Shown piece by piece: positions 46,081-54,872 of a stretch of DNA of 64,000 nt. The translations under genes were made by a program, and so were the position numbers. The stretch's first letter is position 1. The number at the start of each line of letters is the position of its first letter. The notes under the pieces were generated by a model. That model searched no databases and was not told the origin of the DNA. It saw nothing but the letters and a program-made list of their open reading frames with translations. Source of the stretch: Phycisphaerae bacterium (GTDB taxonomy: Bacteria > Planctomycetota > Phycisphaerae > Phycisphaerales > Phycisphaeraceae); NCBI GenBank assembly GCA_030425705.1, contig JAUHZU010000016.1, positions 1 to 64,000 on the forward strand, in the 5' to 3' direction.

Positions 46081-48522
46081 TCAGCCGTGTTTCATCTTCA
46101 CGCCCGGCAGCGCGAGCTTGACAAGGGCGTCGACATCCGCGACGAACTTCAGCTTCAGCTTCGCGCGGACCTTCGGGTCGATCTCATCGAGGTCGCGGCG
46201 GTTGGCCTCGGGCAGGACCACGGTGTCGATGCCCAGGCGGTGGGCCGCGAGGGTCTTCTCCTTGACGCCGCCGATAGGCAGCACCTTGCCGCGGAGCGTG
46301 ATCTCGCCGGTCATCGCGAGCTTGGGCTTCACGGGTTTGCCGGTCATGAGGGAGACGATCGCGGTGTACATCGCGACGCCTGCGGACGGGCCGTCCTTGG
46401 GGACCGCGCCCGCGGGGACGTGGATGTGCAGGTCGGTCGTGTCCATCTCCTTGAGGTCGACGCCGAAGCGTGACGCACGCGACTTGAATAGCGACAGCGC
46501 CGCCTGGGCCGACTCTTTCATCACGTCTCCGATCTGCCCGGTGAGCTTGACGTTGCCCTTGCCCGCGTAGCGGGTGGCCTCGATGAAAAGCACCTCCCCG
46601 CCGACGGATGTGTACGCCAGGCCGAGCACGACCCCCGGCCCGCCCGCGCGGATATCCAGCTCACGCACATACTTCTCGGCCCCGAGGTAACCCTCGACCG
46701 CGTCGGCGTCGATCACCGCCTGCTTCGGCCGGCGCTTCGCGGAAGCGACCTTCGCCGCGACGCCCCGGCAGACGGCGCCGATCTGCCGCTCCAGCTCGCG
46801 GACGCCGGCCTCCCGGGTGTAGCCGTCGATGATCCTTCGGAGGCCCGACACGCGGAATGAGCAGTCGCGGGTCTTGAGCCCGTGCTCCCCGAGTTGGCGG
46901 GGCACGAGGTACTTGCGTGCGATCGCGAGTTTGTCGTGGTCGGTGTAGCCGGCGATGTCGATGATCTCCAGCCGGTCGAGCAAGGCCGGCGGGATATTGC
47001 CGATGTAGTTCGCGGTGCAGATGAACAACACCTTGGACAGGTCGAAAGGCACGTCGAGGTAGCGGTCGACGAAGGCGTGGTTCTGTCGCGGGTCGAGCAC
47101 CTCGAGCAGGGCCGAGCTGGGGTCGCCGCGGAAGTCGCTGCCGAGCTTGTCCAGCTCGTCGAGCATGATGACGGGGTTGTTGGTCCCGCAGCGGCGGATG
47201 TCCTGGATCAGCCGGCCGGGCATCGCGCCGATATAGGTCCGGCGGTGGCCGCGGACCTCGGCCTCGTCGCGCACGCCGCCCAGCGAGATCCGCGCGAACT
47301 CCCTGCCCAGCGCCTCGGCCACGGACTTGCCCAGTGACGTCTTGCCGACACCTGGTGGCCCGGCGAGACACAAGATCGCCCCGCGTCCGTCCGGGTTGAG
47401 CTTGCGCACCGCGAGCGACTCGATCAGACGAGTCTTGACCTTGTCCAGGTCGAAGTGGTCACGGTCGAGGATCGCGCGGGCGCGGTCCAGGTCGAGGTTG
47501 TCGTCGCTCGCCTTGTTCCACGGCAGGTCGGCGATCAGCTCGACGTAGCCCAGGATCACCGAGTACTCCGGGCTCGCGGGGGGGACCATCTCCAGCCGGC
47601 CCAGCTCGCGCTCGGTCTCGGTCATCACGGCCTCGGGCGGCGCGGCCTCGACGAGGCGTTGGCGCAGCCCCTCGACGACCTCGGCCGTGCCGTCGCCCCC
47701 CTCGCCCAGTTCTTCCTGGATCGCCTTGACCTGCTCGCGCAGGTAGAACCGGCGCTGGCCCTCGCTGATGTTGGCCTCGACGTCTTGCTGGATCTTGTTC
47801 TGGAGGCGGACGATCTGGAGCTGTTGGCTGAGGAGTTGGTGCGTCTTCGCGGCGCGAGCCGGGACGGACAGCTCGTTGAGCAGGGCCTGTTTGTCCGCGA
47901 CCTCGATATCCAGGTTCGCGGCGACATAGTCGACCAGAGCGCCCGGCTGCTCGATGTTCATCAGCATCGTCAACGCCTGCTCGGGCGAGTTGGGCGTCAG
48001 CTCGATGAGTTCCTGAGCCAGATCACGGATCTGGTTGATCGTGGCGATGAAACGCTTGCCCTTACCCTCGACCTGCTTGGGCTTGGTGACTCGTGCGGTG
48101 AGGTACGGCCGGGTCTGCTTCGGGCCGGTGAGCTCGATACGGCGCAGTCCGTGGACGATGAGGGTCAGGGTCTCGTCGGGCTGGCGGATGAGCTTGAGCG
48201 CGATCGCGGCGGTGCCGATCGGATGGATGTCTTCGAACCCGGGCTCTTCGGCGTCTTCATCGACCTGTGTGGCGAGGCCGATGATCTTGCTCTTGGCGAG
48301 CGACTCGTCGAGGAGCAGCCGGCTGGACGGCCGACCGATGCCCAGCGGGATGATTGTGCCGGGGAAGATCACTGTGCCGCGCACCGGGAGGATCGGCAGG
48401 ACGGGGGGGATATTCTGCGGGCCGGCGATGACCTCGCCACCCGGGCCGACCGACTGCGCGGGCGGTGCGGGAGCGCGTTTGGTCCGGCGGGTCCGGCGGG
48501 TTGTTTTCTTCTTGGGGCTCAA
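46081..48522 (-). CDS. lon: ATP-dependent protease Lon
   Basis: Lon protease of 813 residues. The N-terminal LON substrate-binding domain begins LPILPVRGTVIFPGTIIPLGIG. A helical region follows, then the AAA+ module with Walker A GPPGVGKTSLGKS, then the protease domain. The catalytic Ser is in KDGPSAGVAMYTA and the Lys in GGVKEKTLAAHR. A basic Lys/Arg N-terminal extension (SPKKKTTRRTRRTKR) precedes the LON domain. The start is a TTG at 48522, since no ATG or GTG gives the domain. It lies 45 bp after hsp20 in the same direction, a heat-stress pair. Confidence 0.97.
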   Translation of the reverse strand: MSPKKKTTRRTRRTKRAPAPPAQSVGPGGEVIAGPQNIPPVLPILPVRGTVIFPGTIIPLGIGRPSSRLLLDESLAKSKIIGLATQVDEDAEEPGFEDIHPIGTAAIALKLIRQPDETLTLIVHGLRRIELTGPKQTRPYLTARVTKPKQVEGKGKRFIATINQIRDLAQELIELTPNSPEQALTMLMNIEQPGALVDYVAANLDIEVADKQALLNELSVPARAAKTHQLLSQQLQIVRLQNKIQQDVEANISEGQRRFYLREQVKAIQEELGEGGDGTAEVVEGLRQRLVEAAPPEAVMTETERELGRLEMVPPASPEYSVILGYVELIADLPWNKASDDNLDLDRARAILDRDHFDLDKVKTRLIESLAVRKLNPDGRGAILCLAGPPGVGKTSLGKSVAEALGREFARISLGGVRDEAEVRGHRRTYIGAMPGRLIQDIRRCGTNNPVIMLDELDKLGSDFRGDPSSALLEVLDPRQNHAFVDRYLDVPFDLSKVLFICTANYIGNIPPALLDRLEIIDIAGYTDHDKLAIARKYLVPRQLGEHGLKTRDCSFRVSGLRRIIDGYTREAGVRELERQIGAVCRGVAAKVASAKRRPKQAVIDADAVEGYLGAEKYVRELDIRAGGPGVVLGLAYTSVGGEVLFIEATRYAGKGNVKLTGQIGDVMKESAQAALSLFKSRASRFGVDLKEMDTTDLHIHVPAGAVPKDGPSAGVAMYTAIVSLMTGKPVKPKLAMTGEITLRGKVLPIGGVKEKTLAAHRLGIDTVVLPEANRRDLDEIDPKVRAKLKLKFVADVDALVKLALPGVKMKHG

Positions 48523-48567
48523 GTGAGTCGTCGTCCTTTAGGCGGCGGTTTCGTGCCGCGGGTGATC

Positions 48568-48984
48568 CTACGCGTCCAGCGGCAGTTCGATCCATAGCAG
48601 ACCGTCGCGATAGCGGCTGCTGACGCCGTCCAGGTCGACGCCCTGCGGCAGCGCGAGGGTGCGCTCGAACGGGCCGGCGTCGATCTCCATGCAGTGGATG
48701 CGTTTGGCGGTGTCGGTCGGGGGCTCGGGCGTGGCGCGGTAGCCGTGGATCGTGAGCCGGCCGGGCTCGACGCTGACGTGGATCGTCTCGCGGTCCACAC
48801 CTGCCAACTCGACGCAGACGTGCAGCATGCCCGCGGACTCGTAGCAGTTCAACGCAGGCGTCCAGCCACTCTCGGCGGGTACGGCACCGAAGACCCGCGT
48901 GACGGTGTGCGAGACGCGCACCCGTGCGGATTTAGAGCCGGGCGGGCGTCCGCCGGGCGGCTTGCTGGGTGGGTTGGGGGGCAT
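48568..48984 (-). CDS. Hsp20 small heat-shock protein
   Basis: A 138-residue Hsp20/alpha-crystallin family chaperone. The alpha-crystallin domain occupies about residues 44-138, with the conserved Leu-Gly replaced by ELAGVDRETIHVSVEPGRLTIHGYR, and the closing RYRDGLLWIELPLDA. The N-terminal 35 residues are Pro/Gly-rich. The usual C-terminal IxI tail is missing, so oligomer assembly may differ. It is followed by lon after 45 bp. Divergent from folE2. Confidence 0.9.
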   Translation of the reverse strand: MPPNPPSKPPGGRPPGSKSARVRVSHTVTRVFGAVPAESGWTPALNCYESAGMLHVCVELAGVDRETIHVSVEPGRLTIHGYRATPEPPTDTAKRIHCMEIDAGPFERTLALPQGVDLDGVSSRYRDGLLWIELPLDA

Positions 48985-49004
48985 CGCGGGTGTCTCGCTG
49001 GGTT

Positions 49005-49033
49005 TTGTCCGGGCAAGTTCGGTGGGCTACAAT
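49005..49033 (+). promoter_or_regulatory. candidate promoter of folE2
   Basis: TTGTCC (49005-49010), 17-bp spacer, TACAAT (49028-49033), with a leader of about 80 bases. A second possibility is TTCTAT at 49106-49111, close to the ATG at 49123. Confidence 0.45.
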
Positions 49034-49122
49034 GCCTCGTTCCGCGTCGTGGGCCCGCTCCCAGGCGAACCGGTGGTGCGACCCCGCACCACACTCACCC
49101 CATCATTCTATAGGCCCGCACG

Positions 49123-49941
49123 ATGTCAACCCCCCCCGCCTCGACCAAGCCCCCCGCCGCCATGCCCGATGTCCAGGGCAGCCAGGACTCGCGCAACGTC
49201 GCGATCGACAAGGTCGGCGTCAAGGACATCCGCTACCCCATCGCGCTCTACTGCCCCAAGTCCGAGGGCAAGCAGCACACGGTCGCGATGGTCAACATGT
49301 ACGTCGCCCTGCCCCACTACCAGAAGGGCACCCACATGAGCCGGTTCCTGGAGGTGCTCAACAAGCACCACCAGGGCATCGACTCGGGCGATGTCATGCA
49401 GGTCGCCCGGGATATGAAGGTCCGTCTCGAGGCCGAAGAGGCGCACCTGCAGATGTCTTTCCCGTACTTCATCGACAAGCAAGCGCCGGTCACCGGCCAG
49501 CCCGGCAAGCTGGACATCGAGGTCACGTTCGAGGCCGTCGCCGGCGAGACCGACGACTTCATCCTCGGCATCAAGGTGCCGGCCACCTCGCTCTGCCCCT
49601 GCTCCAAGAAGATCTCCGACTACGGCGCGCACAACCAGCGCTGTGAGATGGAGGCGCAGGTCCGGTTCGCGCCCGGCAAGATGATGTGGATCGAGGAGCT
49701 GTTTGAGCTGGTCGAGCAGTGCGCGAGCACGCAGGTCTTCGCGGTGCTTAAGCGGCCGGACGAGAAGCACGTCACCGAGGCGGCGTACGACAACCCCAAG
49801 TTCGTGGAAGATATCGTCCGTGATCTCGCGCTCGCGTTGGACGCGGAGGACCGGATCGTCTGGTTCCGCGTCGCGAGCGAGAACTTCGAGAGCATCCACA
49901 ACCACAACGCCTACGCGGTCGTGGAGCGGGACAAACGGTAG
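49123..49941 (+). CDS. folE2: GTP cyclohydrolase IB
   Basis: FolE2 (GTP cyclohydrolase type IB) of 272 residues. It converts GTP to 7,8-dihydroneopterin triphosphate for folate or queuosine precursors. The family signature is VPATSLCPCSKKISDYGAHNQR, with the metal-binding Cys. VGVKDIRYPIALYCP near the start and the closing SIHNHNAYAVVERDK fit. FolE2 accepts metals other than zinc and often serves under zinc limitation; no Zur-type site was recognised upstream. It converges with the bifunctional nuclease gene with 2 bp between stops. Confidence 0.95.
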   Translation: MSTPPASTKPPAAMPDVQGSQDSRNVAIDKVGVKDIRYPIALYCPKSEGKQHTVAMVNMYVALPHYQKGTHMSRFLEVLNKHHQGIDSGDVMQVARDMKVRLEAEEAHLQMSFPYFIDKQAPVTGQPGKLDIEVTFEAVAGETDDFILGIKVPATSLCPCSKKISDYGAHNQRCEMEAQVRFAPGKMMWIEELFELVEQCASTQVFAVLKRPDEKHVTEAAYDNPKFVEDIVRDLALALDAEDRIVWFRVASENFESIHNHNAYAVVERDKR

Positions 49942-49943
49942 GC

Positions 49944-50372
49944 CTACAGGAAGCCGTTGTCCCCGCCGCAGACCTCGTCGAGCACGTCTTCGGCGACGTA
50001 GATCGGGATATCGTGCGCGGAGCCCAGTGCGATAGCGTCGCTGGGGCGGGCGTCGACCTCGACCATCCGGTCGCCGCCGCGGAGGTACAGCCGGGCGAAG
50101 AACGTGTGGTTGTCCAGGTCGGTGATCTCGATGCGGTCCAGCTCGAAGCCCAGCTTCTGGATCACGCTGTCCATCAGCTCGTGCGTCTGTGGCCTGGGCG
50201 GGACCTGGCCCATCAGGCGGCGCTCGATCGCCGCGGCCTCCATGAGCCCGATGACGATCGGGAAGACGCGGGCCTGGTCCTCGTCCTCGACGTCCGCCTC
50301 GCGCAGCTCGACGACGTGGGTGTCATCGGTCTCGCGGATCAGGACGCGGGCGAGTTCCATCTTCACGGCCAT
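49944..50372 (-). CDS. bifunctional nuclease family protein (DUF151)
   Basis: A 142-residue DUF151/BFN-type protein. The core VFPIVIGLMEAAAIERRLMG, then TDLDNHTFFARLYLRGGDRMVEVDARPSDAIALG, is the domain signature, including the conserved DARPSDAIALALR-like motif. Plant and bacterial members have been reported as nucleases with roles in stress. AGGAAA lies seven bases before the ATG at 50372; the frame upstream through the rRNA methyltransferase region is a shadow. It is followed by the converging folE2. Confidence 0.9.
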   Translation of the reverse strand: MAVKMELARVLIRETDDTHVVELREADVEDEDQARVFPIVIGLMEAAAIERRLMGQVPPRPQTHELMDSVIQKLGFELDRIEITDLDNHTFFARLYLRGGDRMVEVDARPSDAIALGSAHDIPIYVAEDVLDEVCGGDNGFL

Positions 50373-50413
50373 GGCAGCGTTTCCTGAGTCTCTTCCGGGT
50401 CGAGGTGGGTTCC

Positions 50414-51754
50414 TTACAACCGCACCAAGGCATGATAGCTGCCGTCGGTGTACCCGTCGCCGGTCCCGCCGGGGAGGATCGCGTCCTCGGCGATGCATTC
50501 GCCGCCGGTTGCACGGAGCAGGCGGTCGATCTGGTTGTGGTTCTCGGCCCGCTCGGTGCTGCAGGTGCAGTAGAGCAGGTGCCCGCCGGGGCGGACCCAC
50601 GCGCTGGCGCGATGGAGGATGTCGCGCTGGATGCCGACGAGCTGGCCGAGCGTCTGCTGCGTGTAGCGGTAGCGGGCCTCGGGCCGGCGGGCGAGGACGC
50701 CGGTGTTGGTGCAGGGCACGTCCAGGACGACCAGGTCGTACTGCCGATCCCCGGCATCGTCTGGCTCCACCACGCAGACGTTCGGCAGGCCGGCGACCGC
50801 CTCGCGGAGCTGCTCCCGGCGTGGTGCGTAGGTGTCGGTCGCGGTGATCCGGGCGTCGGGGTGCATGGCCGCGAGTTGGCGGGTCTTGGTGCCCCGTCCG
50901 GCGCAGTAGTCCAGCACGGTCGCGGGCGACAACGATGCCGTCGCGGCACACGACGCGGTCGAGGCGGCGTCCTGCACCCGTCGGCCCGGGTGGCCTTCGA
51001 GGAAGCGCGAAAGCCCCTCTCGCTTGCCCTGCCAGACGATCGAGCCGGGGCGCTGGTGCGGGACCCAGTCCACGTTCTGGCCGGTGATATCGAACCCGTC
51101 TTCGACCGCGACCACCGTCGGCGGGTTCTCGATGGTGTGCAGGCACAGCCGGGTGGCGACCTCCGGCCCGTGTGTCTCCAGCCAGTGCTTAACGAGCACA
51201 CGCGGCACGCTCGCCGCGATGGTGAGTGAGCCGACGAGGTCCTCGGGGTCGGGCAGCACGTTCTGCGTCAGCGTCAGCGTTCCGCCGCCGGGGAGGGGCA
51301 GCGTACGACGGCTGGGCACCCAGGCCGCCGCCGGGTCGTGATCGCGGACGAGCTTGGCGGTCTTGCGGAGCACAGCGTTGGCCATGCCCGCCGCGCCGGG
51401 TCGGACGAGCTTGCGTGCCAGCCCCACCGCCTGGTCGACGACGGCATAATCCGGCAGCCGGTCCAGGAACACGAGTTGCGCGGCGGCGGACAGCAGGACC
51501 GCCTGCATGCCCGGCTCGAGCTTGCGGAGCTTCTTCGAAAGGGACCGCTCGAGCAGGTGCTCCAGCGTCAGCCACCGCTGGACCGTGGTGCGGTAGATCG
51601 CCAGCGCCAGCGCCGCGTCGGCGGGCGAGAGCCCCGTCGGTTCGAGCGACGGCGGGTCGAGGTCGGGGAACCGCGCGGCGGGCTCGGCCAGTGCGTGGGC
51701 GACCCACATCCGGGCGTTGGTGCTGGAGGTGACGCCGGGCCCGCGATCAGTCAT
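50414..51754 (-). CDS. 16S rRNA m5C methyltransferase, RsmB/Sun-like
   Basis: 446 residues. An N-terminal NusB-like helical domain (about 20-150) is followed by the NOL1/NOP2/Sun methyltransferase fold. SAM motif I reads VLDYCAGRGTKTRQLAA (DxCAxxGxK variant), motif IV LVVLDVPCTNTGVLARRPEARYR carries the Cys of PC, and motif VI LLYCTCSTERAEN contains the TC Cys. These two Cys are the catalytic pair. It probably methylates a cytosine in 16S rRNA. The ATG at 51754 overlaps the end of the upstream GAF/response-regulator gene by eight bases, so translation is coupled. Confidence 0.9.
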   Translation of the reverse strand: MTDRGPGVTSSTNARMWVAHALAEPAARFPDLDPPSLEPTGLSPADAALALAIYRTTVQRWLTLEHLLERSLSKKLRKLEPGMQAVLLSAAAQLVFLDRLPDYAVVDQAVGLARKLVRPGAAGMANAVLRKTAKLVRDHDPAAAWVPSRRTLPLPGGGTLTLTQNVLPDPEDLVGSLTIAASVPRVLVKHWLETHGPEVATRLCLHTIENPPTVVAVEDGFDITGQNVDWVPHQRPGSIVWQGKREGLSRFLEGHPGRRVQDAASTASCAATASLSPATVLDYCAGRGTKTRQLAAMHPDARITATDTYAPRREQLREAVAGLPNVCVVEPDDAGDRQYDLVVLDVPCTNTGVLARRPEARYRYTQQTLGQLVGIQRDILHRASAWVRPGGHLLYCTCSTERAENHNQIDRLLRATGGECIAEDAILPGGTGDGYTDGSYHALVRL

Positions 51755-53456
51755 GGTTCGTGGCCCGGGACGCGGCGCCCGTATCGGCAGACGAAGCGAT
51801 CGCCTTGCGTGCCTCTTCGAGGAACTGCTCGACCTTGAACGGCTTGAAAAGCACGGCGGCGAGCCCCTCCTGGCTGGCACGCACGATCGAGTGGTGCGGG
51901 TCGTAGCCGAAGCCCGTCATCAGCACCACGGGCGTCAGCCGGTTTGCACGCTGGGCCGCGGCGTAGATCTCGTAGCCGTTGCGGTACGGCATCTTGATGT
52001 CCGACACGACCAGGTCGAACTCGGACTGCTCCAGTTGGGTGCAGGCCTCGTAGCCGTCCTTTGCCACCGCGACGCTGCAGCCGTGCTTGGTAAGGATGTC
52101 GTGGATCGTCTTGCGGATGTTCGGCTCGTCGTCGGCGACCAGCACGCGCTTGCCCGAGAGGACCGGGTCGCCCTGCTGCTCGGCCACGTCCTGCGAGCCG
52201 ATGACCGCGTTCGGCCCGCGCTTCACATTGTCCAGCGCCTCGCGGATCTTCGTGACGTCGGCCATGATGCGTGTCACGCTGTCGGTGTGCGACTCGTCGC
52301 CGATGTAAGTGTCCTTCAGCCGCTCGCACTCGTGGAGGATGTCGTTGAGCGGCGCGGACATCTCGGTCACGACGCTGTCGGTGATCTGGCCGGACGTGGT
52401 AAACCGCTCGACGACCAGGAGGTTGAGGATGTTCATCGCAAGGGCGACGTACCGGCCGAAGATCTCGGCGAACTGCCGGTCGTCCTCGTTGAACGAGCCG
52501 ATCTTCTCCGACTCGACGTTATAGACGCCGACCACCTCGTCAAAGAGCATGAGCGGGACGGTGAGCGAGCTCTTGGAGTGCTCGAGCCCGAGGACGTACC
52601 GCGGGTCCTTTTCGGTGTCGTGGCAGATGTAGGACCGACCGGTCGCCGCGACGTACCCGGAGATCCCGTTGCCCTCGGGCTGGGCGTAGAGGTCGATCTC
52701 CAGCGCCTCGGGCGGCAGCCCCTCGGCGATCACGACCTCGAGCTTGTTGTTCTTCGGTTCGAGCAGGCGGATCGCGAAGTGGTCGAAGTGCATCAGGTCT
52801 TTGGAGTACCTGATGATTTTGTCCTGCAGCAGCCGCAGCCGCTGGGGCGGGGTCATGCCGCTGACCGCCTCGGAGTCGAGCTTGGCCAGTTCTCGGCCGG
52901 ACGCGTCGATCGCGTCGATCTTCCGCTGCAGCCGCTTGCCACCCGTGGCGTCCCAGACCACCGCGACGACCTGGGTGACGGCGTCGGACTCGTCGACGAC
53001 CGGCGAGCAGATCATCTCGAAGTAGCGGTCGTCCACGCCGAAGGTGTACTTCTTGCTGCTGGGCCGATTCGAGCCCGCGCTGGTGTGTGCGGTGCTGAAG
53101 AGCTTGTGCGCCTGCGTGCAGATCCGGCGGACCTGCTCGCCGACCTCCGGCGGATAGGCCCGCATGCGCTTATTCGACCAGGTACACCGGCCCTCGGGCT
53201 CGACGATGCACGCGCCCTCGCCGATGGTGTTCAGGATCAGGCTCGCCTGGTCGCTGACCATCGCACGCTCCAGCGGCAGGTAGTCGCCCACGTCCGCGAA
53301 GACGCCGTGGTAGTCGCGGGAACGCAGCGCTTCGACCGCCTCCTCGCTGGTCTGGACGACGTCGGCATCGACGTAGCCCTGCAGCAGCTTGACCACGGGG
53401 TGATCGCCCGGCGAGGACTGCCCCAGGATCAGGATTCTTGGACGCTTCTGAGCCAT
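51747..53456 (-). CDS. PAS-GAF-response regulator protein
   Basis: 569 residues. An N-terminal receiver-like domain (residues 1-75, RPRILILGQSSPGDHPVVKLL) lacks the usual phospho-acceptor context. A PAS domain follows (about 80-200, ILNTIGEGACIVEPEGRCTWSNKRMRAY), then a GAF domain (about 225-390, FDHFAIRLLEPKNNKLEVVIAEG, SLTVPLMLFDEVVGVYNVES). A short coiled region follows, then a C-terminal receiver (about 450-550, RVLVADDEPNIRKTI, DLVVSDIKMPYRNG, FKPFKVEQFL). The phospho-acceptor Asp is that of SDIKMP. No histidine-kinase ATPase domain is present. It overlaps an rRNA methyltransferase gene. Confidence 0.85.
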   Translation of the reverse strand: MAQKRPRILILGQSSPGDHPVVKLLQGYVDADVVQTSEEAVEALRSRDYHGVFADVGDYLPLERAMVSDQASLILNTIGEGACIVEPEGRCTWSNKRMRAYPPEVGEQVRRICTQAHKLFSTAHTSAGSNRPSSKKYTFGVDDRYFEMICSPVVDESDAVTQVVAVVWDATGGKRLQRKIDAIDASGRELAKLDSEAVSGMTPPQRLRLLQDKIIRYSKDLMHFDHFAIRLLEPKNNKLEVVIAEGLPPEALEIDLYAQPEGNGISGYVAATGRSYICHDTEKDPRYVLGLEHSKSSLTVPLMLFDEVVGVYNVESEKIGSFNEDDRQFAEIFGRYVALAMNILNLLVVERFTTSGQITDSVVTEMSAPLNDILHECERLKDTYIGDESHTDSVTRIMADVTKIREALDNVKRGPNAVIGSQDVAEQQGDPVLSGKRVLVADDEPNIRKTIHDILTKHGCSVAVAKDGYEACTQLEQSEFDLVVSDIKMPYRNGYEIYAAAQRANRLTPVVLMTGFGYDPHHSIVRASQEGLAAVLFKPFKVEQFLEEARKAIASSADTGAASRATNHD

Positions 53457-53582
53457 ACAACACAGACCTCGCCCCCGAGATCGAACCCTTATTAGTACCA
53501 CACGGCCCATGAGGCCGCTACGCCGGATGTCGGCCGTGGGCAAAGTTTTCCATCATTTTTCGGGCCGTGCGGGGCGTCACGG

Positions 53583-54632
53583 TTAGTACCGCCGCACCAC
53601 GACCTGCTCGGCCATCGCCAGGAGCGTCGCCCGTGCCGGTGAGTCGGGCAGCGTGTCGGACAGCAGCGTGCGTGCCTCGGCAACGAGTTCCTCGGCCTGT
53701 CCGCGCGCCTGTTCCAGCGCGCCCGAGGAGGCCAACGCGTCACAGACCCGGGCGTACACCGTGTCGTCTGCCGGGTGCTGTTCGCCGCCGGCCGCGCCTT
53801 CGCGCAAGAGCGCGAGCATCGCTTCGGCGCTGTCGCCGTCCGCCTGGTCCAGGTAACGGATCACCGGCAGCGTCAGCTTGCCCTTCGCGAGGTCCCGGCC
53901 CAGTGATTTGCCGACCGTGCCCTCGTCGCCGGACAGGTCCAGCAGGTCGTCGATGATCTGGAACGCGATCCCCAGCTTCTCGCCGAAGGTGAACAACGCC
54001 TCGCCGACCCGGCCGTCGCCGTTGCGCGCGCCCGGCTCGTGCGACAGGAGCGTCGGCAGTTCACAGCAGAGCCCGACCAGCGACGCGGTCTTGCGGCGGA
54101 TCACCTCGTAGTAGGTCCGCTCGTCCAGCGACCAGTCCTCGCGGTGGCTGAGCTGCAGGAGCTCGCCCTCGCAGACGGTGTTGGTCGCCCGCGCGATCGC
54201 CCGGCTGATGTCGGCCCGGCCCAGCGACGAGCACAGGTGGTAGGCGTGGCTGATGAGGTAGTCCCCGAGCATCACCGCGGTCTCGTTGCCGCGGAGCTGG
54301 TTGACGGTCGCGCCGCGGCGGCGCATCGCGGCACCGTCGAGGATGTCGTCGTGTACCAGGGTGGCCATGTGCACCATCTCGCACACCGTCGCGGTGACGA
54401 CCGCCGACTCGCGCAGGTCCCCCAGGTCGGTCCGCCCGGAGACCGCCATGGACGAGAGCAGCACCAGGGTCGGCCGAAGCATCTTGCCCCGGTAGCGCTC
54501 GACGTGCCCGACCAGTTCGTTCACGCACGGCAGGTCGCTGAGCAACTCCGCCCCGAAGCGGGCCTCGACGTCTTGCAGCAGTCGGCCCAGGGACTGGCCC
54601 ACTTCGTGATCGGCTCCGGCGATGAGCAGCAT
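53583..54632 (-). CDS. polyprenyl diphosphate synthase
   Basis: Trans-isoprenyl diphosphate synthase of 349 residues. The first Asp-rich motif is LVHDDILDGAAMRRR and the second FQIIDDLLDLSGDEGTVGKSLGRDLAKGKLTLP, both catalytic. RGKMLRPTLVLLSS is the N-terminal motif. It makes long-chain prenyl diphosphates, probably for quinones such as menaquinone. Two candidate starts exist. TACAAT at 54669-54674 is only three bases from the ATG at 54665, so transcription would begin inside that codon; the ATG at 54632, with TAGGG upstream, is chosen. It is divergent from the Ser/Thr kinase. Confidence 0.93.
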   Translation of the reverse strand: MLLIAGADHEVGQSLGRLLQDVEARFGAELLSDLPCVNELVGHVERYRGKMLRPTLVLLSSMAVSGRTDLGDLRESAVVTATVCEMVHMATLVHDDILDGAAMRRRGATVNQLRGNETAVMLGDYLISHAYHLCSSLGRADISRAIARATNTVCEGELLQLSHREDWSLDERTYYEVIRRKTASLVGLCCELPTLLSHEPGARNGDGRVGEALFTFGEKLGIAFQIIDDLLDLSGDEGTVGKSLGRDLAKGKLTLPVIRYLDQADGDSAEAMLALLREGAAGGEQHPADDTVYARVCDALASSGALEQARGQAEELVAEARTLLSDTLPDSPARATLLAMAEQVVVRRY

Positions 54633-54668
54633 GGATAGCCCTAAGGGGTGACACGGGACAGGCATAGG

Positions 54669-54674
54669 ATTGTA
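54669..54674 (-). promoter_or_regulatory. -10 of polyprenyl synthase gene
   Basis: TACAAT on the minus strand, 36 bases before the ATG at 54632. It rules out the upstream ATG at 54665 as start codon. Confidence 0.5.
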
Positions 54675-54766
54675 GGGGCCAAGCCGCTGCCGTGGCGAAT
54701 CTGGGTGGCTTGTAACCGTTGGATCGGCCGGTGTGTTTGCTTCGGGTGTGGGCGGTGCAGGACGGA

Positions 54767-54809
54767 TTGACACCCCCCCACCCCCGGTCTACTCTCCCAA
54801 GGTTACAAT
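54767..54809 (+). promoter_or_regulatory. tandem promoter candidates of Ser/Thr kinase gene
   Basis: A perfect TTGACA (54767-54772) with 17-bp spacing to TACTCT (54790-54795), and a separate TACAAT at 54804-54809 nearer the gene. Either could serve. Confidence 0.5.
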
Positions 54810-54872
54810 CGTCCTTTCCGCGTCAGCGATTCTGCCACCCGCGCCTCGCCTGTGTCTTCTTTCAAACCTCCC

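Noticed and set aside
54633-54665. ATG at 54665 as start of the polyprenyl synthase.
   Set aside because: The TACAAT -10 ends only three bases before it, so transcription would start inside the codon.
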